Origin: Paenibacillus oenotherae
GTDB taxonomy: Bacteria > Bacillota > Bacilli > Paenibacillales > Paenibacillaceae
Reading direction: 5' to 3'
Length of the DNA: 64,000 bases
NCBI RefSeq assembly: GCF_019443105.1
Contig: NZ_JAHZIJ010000022.1
Span: 19,094 to 83,093, forward strand
In this document: one piece after another, positions 60,476-64,000 of the stretch
How the letters are laid out: each line of letters begins with the position of its first letter
How positions within the stretch are numbered: the first letter of the stretch is position 1
Notes under the pieces: generated by a model
The model's input: the letters and a program-made list of their open reading frames with translations, nothing else
What the model was told of the DNA's origin: nothing
Databases searched by the model: none
Translations under genes and position numbers: made by a program

Positions 60476-61875
60476 CAATTCATCTCCTTTGTCATTGTCG
60501 TTACACCGTAGTTCAGAATTAGCGACCGCATGTGCTCATAGAGCATGTCCCGATTCCGAATCAGCTTGCCGGTCGCCGTCTTGGGCAGCTCCGGCAGGAT
60601 GAAGAATGCCTTTGGAATTTTGTACTCCGCCACCTGCTCTTTCATATATAGCAGCATCTCTTGGGCTGCAAGCGGCTGCATCGAGCCGATATACGCTTCA
60701 ATTTGCTGGAATGGGTTCGTTACAGCTATAATCTCCGTTACTTTTGGATGCTGCTTGAGAACAGCTTCGATCTCACCCAGATTGACCTTAAGACCGCCAA
60801 TCGTCACAACCGAGTCCGTCCTGCCATGCACATGCAGAATACGCCGCTGCTCATCATAAGCACCAAGATCGCCCGTGCGCAGCCAGCCCTCTTCATAACG
60901 ATTGCCAGCAGCTTCGTACAGGTAAGGACTCTGGCTCATTCGCACGTACAGCTCATCCTGCTCCACCTTCACATGCATCCCCTGCAAAAGCTGTCCGGCC
61001 CCCTCGCATTCGGCCTTTAAATCCATGCTGATAATCCCCGTCTCCGTCATGCCGTATACTTGTCCGATCGGTATGCCGAACCGTTCCGAGAATCCAGTGC
61101 GGATCGTATCGCTCAGCACTTCCCCGGCAGATGCCGCCACTCTCAGATCAGGAAAGAGCAGGTTAGGCTGCAGGGTTGCCAACAGCTCGAAGTGGGCAGG
61201 AACGCCGAACATGCACGTTACGCGATGAGCGGTCATCGTCTCCAGCATCTGATGGGGCTGCGGCGAAGGAGCGAATACTAACGAAGCGCCCGCCGCCAAT
61301 GTCTGCATGACGCCTGTGATCAGGCCGTATGTATGGGTAATGGAGCATAGAATCAGCACCTTGTCATTACGGACGACCCGATGATTCGCCGCCTTCAGGC
61401 GCTCCAGCTCAGCGTGCAAGGATGCGGCTGTTCGCCCAATAATCTTGGGCATTCCGGTTGAGCCCGAGGTGAATTGCACCAGTTGGATTGAATTATCGAT
61501 ATTCGAATCCGCATACATGCGTTCAATGGATACAGGCTCCTCCACGCGAAAAGCAATCATTGCGCTCCGCTCCTGCTTCGCGGTAATTCGAAGATGAGGC
61601 CGGCACTGCTCAAGCGCTCTGCCGCACTCAGCCTCCTTCCAACGGGGGTCCAGAAGGATCACCGTACCGCCGGCTCGCCAGACCGCATAAAGCACAGCCA
61701 GCAGAGTCACGGAAGCGGGGATCTGCACAGCGACAGAGATCCCCTGCCCCACGCCGACTCCCTGTAATCTCTCCTCCCATTCCCGAATAATCGACTGAAA
61801 CTGCCCGTAAGTAGTTACAGCTTTAGATATTATGCAGGGCTCGCCAGAATCTATATCGGGCAAGCATAGGTTCAT
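60475..61875 (-). CDS. Acyl-AMP ligase 2 (ANL superfamily)
   Basis: A 466-residue adenylating enzyme, shorter than ligase 1. Motifs: A3 LVQFTSGSTGMPKIIGRTA near 135-150, A5 QVYGMTETGIISMD near 290, A7 EGWLRTGDLGAYDEQRR near 350, and A10 LPKTATGKLIRNRDM near 440. It is compact, like carrier-loading aryl or acyl ligases. It is the first gene of the operon. The ATG at 61875 lacks a good RBS; a strong GGCGGTGAG lies ~20 bases upstream, correctly spaced for an in-frame CTG at 61893, so the protein may be six residues longer. Confidence 0.87.
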   Translation of the reverse strand: MNLCLPDIDSGEPCIISKAVTTYGQFQSIIREWEERLQGVGVGQGISVAVQIPASVTLLAVLYAVWRAGGTVILLDPRWKEAECGRALEQCRPHLRITAKQERSAMIAFRVEEPVSIERMYADSNIDNSIQLVQFTSGSTGMPKIIGRTAASLHAELERLKAANHRVVRNDKVLILCSITHTYGLITGVMQTLAAGASLVFAPSPQPHQMLETMTAHRVTCMFGVPAHFELLATLQPNLLFPDLRVAASAGEVLSDTIRTGFSERFGIPIGQVYGMTETGIISMDLKAECEGAGQLLQGMHVKVEQDELYVRMSQSPYLYEAAGNRYEEGWLRTGDLGAYDEQRRILHVHGRTDSVVTIGGLKVNLGEIEAVLKQHPKVTEIIAVTNPFQQIEAYIGSMQPLAAQEMLLYMKEQVAEYKIPKAFFILPELPKTATGKLIRNRDMLYEHMRSLILNYGVTTMTKEMN

Positions 61876-62074
61876 ATCGAGTTGAGCAGCCAGATGTTCT
61901 CACCGCCTTTCAGACATTGATTGATTAGGGCGTTTACCGCCAAATAAGCCATGAATGAGGGTGCGGGTGTCTTTTCGGCTATCGGATGTCGGATGTCTGT
62001 GTCGGATGTAAGATGTAAGATGTCAGCTTTGGCTCAGTAACAAACTGCCCTTTGAAAGCACCTTGAGTATATCC

Positions 62075-62108
62075 ACAAATTGACTTAATTTGTATAGCCA
62101 GTTACACT
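62075..62108 (+). promoter_or_regulatory. mocR promoter overlapped by an inverted repeat
   Basis: TTGACT (62080-62085), 17-bp spacer, TACACT (62103-62108) form a good sigma-A promoter facing the MocR-type gene. The -35 box lies inside the inverted repeat ACAAATT-gactt-AATTTGT (62075-62093). This is a likely site for the MocR regulator or another dimeric factor controlling both directions. The remainder of 61876-62180 shows short GGATGT/AAGATGT repeats near 61980-62025. Confidence 0.55.
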
Positions 62109-62180
62109 ATTTATGAGCAGTCCAGATTTGTCGTTTTGTTGAAATTTTTTGAAATTTATTCGTGCTGAGGATAATATAAT

Positions 62181-63626
62181 ATGTTTGATTTGATGCCTCA
62201 TTTGGATGATAAGAAGAGCGAGCCCTTGTATATCCAGCTGTATGAGTATATTCGATCCGAGATTATTGCCCGAAGGATCAAGGCTAATATCAAACTGCCC
62301 TCCACAAGAACACTTGCAGCCTGCTTGCGCATCAGCAGATCAACGGTAGAGATGGCATACACGATGCTATTGTCCGAGGGGTACATCATTAGCAAGCATC
62401 GAAGCGGCTACTACACGTTGAAGGTCGAGAATGCCACTGACCATCCCATCCTGTCCGGTTCTGTCTCCGGATCAAGTGAACCGATTCACCGAAAGCCTCC
62501 AGCAGTTCCTTCAGAAGCACACCATTCCGTAATTGATTTTCTTCCGTCACAAATCGACACCGACCACTTTCCAATTAATTTATGGAGGAAGCTGACCATT
62601 GAAGTGCTGGACGGCAGTCCTGCAGACTGGATCCATTATGGGGATCCTCAAGGAGAATCCGGCTTGCGCGAAGAGCTGGAAAATTATTTGCGCCATTCAA
62701 GGGGCGTGCTTACCCGTCCTGAAGCTATCGTGATTCGCTCCGGAGCCCAATCGTCGATTCAGCTCATTTGCCATCTGATCGGAGGCCAGTATGGACGGCG
62801 TGTTGCTATGGAGGATCCCGGCTATAGCAAAGTCCGAAGAGCCTTTCAGTTCGGGGGATTTGAGATTGATCCGATCTCGCTGGAATCTGATGGATTGAAC
62901 GTGGAGCAGCTGTATGCTTCGCAAGCAAGGATCGTATACGTAACGCCTTCGCATCAATTTCCTACCGGAACGGTCATGTCTATGGATAAGAAAAGAAATC
63001 TGCTGCAGTGGATGCATGATGTGCGAGGCTTGGTCATTGAGGATGATTACGACGGGGAGTTTCGTTATCATAGCAGGCCGGTTCCTGCACTGCACGGACT
63101 TGCGCCCTACAGCGGCATTATCTATCTCGGAACCTTATCCAAAGCGCTGCTGCCCTCCATACGGGTCAGCTACTGCATATTGCCGGAGCCGCTGCTAACA
63201 GCCTGGAAACGAATATCGGCCGCATATGATTGCCCGGTCTCCAGACTGCATCAAATTACTTTGGAGCGGCTATTCTCGCAAGGCCACTGGGGGCGGCATA
63301 TCCGCAAGATGCGGACATTGTACCAGAAAAAGCATGACGCGCTTATTCAAGCGGTCAAGATCCAGTTCAACAATAAGATTAGAGTTACAGGCATCCATGC
63401 AGGGCTGCATCTGAACCTGAAGCTCGATACTGCGACGGATATCCGCCAATTGGCTGCGGCTGCCGAGGCTCATGGTGTTCGGATTTATCACACAGAGAAA
63501 ACCTGGTTCCAGTCACCGCCTGCCCATGAGCTGCAGCCGATTCTAGGCTTTGGCGGGCTGTCCATTTGCGCAATTCAGGAAGGCGTACTGCGATTGAGGA
63601 AGGCCTGGGCTCCCTTTCTTACGTGA
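62181..63626 (+). CDS. MocR-type GntR/aminotransferase-fold regulator
   Basis: A 481-residue PLP-dependent transcription factor. Residues ~10-80 form a GntR winged helix (PLYIQLYEYIRSEIIARRIK, KLPSTRTLAACLRISRSTVE). Residues ~115-480 have the class I aminotransferase fold, with the Asp of IEDDYDGEFRYHSRPVP near 285 and the PLP Lys in LGTLSKALLPSIRVSYCI near 317. Relatives such as GabR and PdxR sense PLP plus an amine or amino acid. It is divergent from the 12-gene lipid/polyketide cluster and is the likely pathway regulator. RBS GAGG is 10 bases before the ATG. Confidence 0.9.
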   Translation: MFDLMPHLDDKKSEPLYIQLYEYIRSEIIARRIKANIKLPSTRTLAACLRISRSTVEMAYTMLLSEGYIISKHRSGYYTLKVENATDHPILSGSVSGSSEPIHRKPPAVPSEAHHSVIDFLPSQIDTDHFPINLWRKLTIEVLDGSPADWIHYGDPQGESGLREELENYLRHSRGVLTRPEAIVIRSGAQSSIQLICHLIGGQYGRRVAMEDPGYSKVRRAFQFGGFEIDPISLESDGLNVEQLYASQARIVYVTPSHQFPTGTVMSMDKKRNLLQWMHDVRGLVIEDDYDGEFRYHSRPVPALHGLAPYSGIIYLGTLSKALLPSIRVSYCILPEPLLTAWKRISAAYDCPVSRLHQITLERLFSQGHWGRHIRKMRTLYQKKHDALIQAVKIQFNNKIRVTGIHAGLHLNLKLDTATDIRQLAAAAEAHGVRIYHTEKTWFQSPPAHELQPILGFGGLSICAIQEGVLRLRKAWAPFLT

Positions 63627-64000
63627 ACCATCGCTGCTATTTCGGGCCATTCCAACTATTTAAGCCATTACAGGCATTTCAGGCATTACAGGCATGCCGA
63701 CACAAGGTTAGCCGCCTGGGAGGATAAGAACACTTCACTTTTTCCGGTTCAACAGGGAGCGGGCGTCCGCAGTTACTCCCCCTTGAATCAGGAGGATGCG
63801 TTGCGATTCCACCACATGGGCGGCGAATATGCCTGCGAAACCGCAGGCTTTCTCTCCATTTCGGCCTGTTGAAGCAGAAATTTTGCAAAGAACCACAAGC
63901 ACCAAATACAGAGGGGAATTTTACAAAAAGAAGAGGTTCCTGTACCGTAGATAGTAACGACACCCCTACGGAAAGGAAACCTCTTGCCTACAATCGTATC
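63627..64000. other. Gene-free end region with single repeat hairpin
   Basis: No gene is supported. One hairpin of the dispersed family is at 63831-63850 (GCCTGCG...CGCAGGC) followed by TCTCCATTTCGGCC, matching the fourth hairpin flank of copies 6b and 6c in minus orientation. At 63650-63700, ACAGGCAT/TCAGGCAT units repeat. At the edge, an interrupted inverted repeat (AGAGGTT 63932-63938 with AACCTCT 63978-63984; CCGTAG 63945-63950 with CTACGG 63966-63971) may be the beginning of a mobile or regulatory element that continues outside. Confidence 0.45.

Noticed and set aside
62175-62180. TATAAT directly before the mocR start codon
   Set aside because: It would place transcription inside the coding region; the TTGACT/TACACT pair at 62080-62108 is a much better promoter.
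63679-63963. 94-codon open frame on the minus strand near the right edge
   Set aside because: It runs through a repeat hairpin and the edge inverted repeat, lacks an RBS and has no recognisable domain.

Overview
The window looks like chromosomal DNA of a Paenibacillus-type spore-forming Firmicute. The basis is strong AGGAGG-type ribosome binding sites, a CotH-family spore-coat kinase gene, an mhqNOD operon, a cobalamin riboswitch on a cobalt ECF transporter, sigma-A promoters and PhoP-box-like repeats. This is inference from gene content; there is no rRNA gene in the window. No tRNA, rRNA, CRISPR array, complete insertion sequence or prophage was seen.

Layout. 1-2430: a divergent partial gene, an XRE repressor/ImmA-type protease pair with repeated AT-rich operators, and pepT. 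2492-2940: four 114-bp tandem repeats. 3074-5665 (-): a three-gene ABC exporter. 5911-12892: an AraC regulator divergent from uxaB-uxaA-dehydrogenase-kdgK-kdgA, a complete route from tagaturonate/altronate to pyruvate. 13280-16588 (-): CotH kinase, DUF4956 membrane protein and VTC-type polyphosphate polymerase, divergent from a lipoprotein phosphatase with a PhoP-box pair. 18289-25386 (-): an ABC importer with five hydrolase/cupin genes, then gamma-glutamyltransferase, probably a catabolic unit for an amide-containing compound. 27426-29065: Lrp regulator and two half-size chromate transporters. 29811-33924: mhqNOD with two 18-bp palindromes, and a divergent catalase. 34277-38307: lipase, cobalamin riboswitch and cbiMNQO. 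38940-43022: DUF4173 membrane protein and an SgrR-like regulator. 43114-48142 (-): type III restriction-modification. 48348-61875 (-): a fused aminodeoxychorismate synthase and a tightly coupled 12-gene type II fatty-acid/polyketide-like cluster, with a divergent MocR regulator at 62181.

Two things stand out. The first is the 51.5-62 kb biosynthetic cluster: two acyl-AMP ligases, two carrier proteins, two complete ketosynthases plus one short ketosynthase-like protein lacking the catalytic Cys, two MaoC-type dehydratases, a FabV enoyl reductase, an SGNH hydrolase and an OsmC protein, with PabAB next to it. I do not recognise its product. The second is a dispersed intergenic repeat family, present in at least six full copies. 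Each copy carries four CCTGC/GCAGG stem-loops at nearly invariant spacing (about 50, 61 and 51 bp). It occupies most of the gene-free stretches and produces many spurious short ORFs.

Start codons were moved from the longest ORF wherever a good Shine-Dalgarno sequence lies inside it; these cases are stated in the entries.
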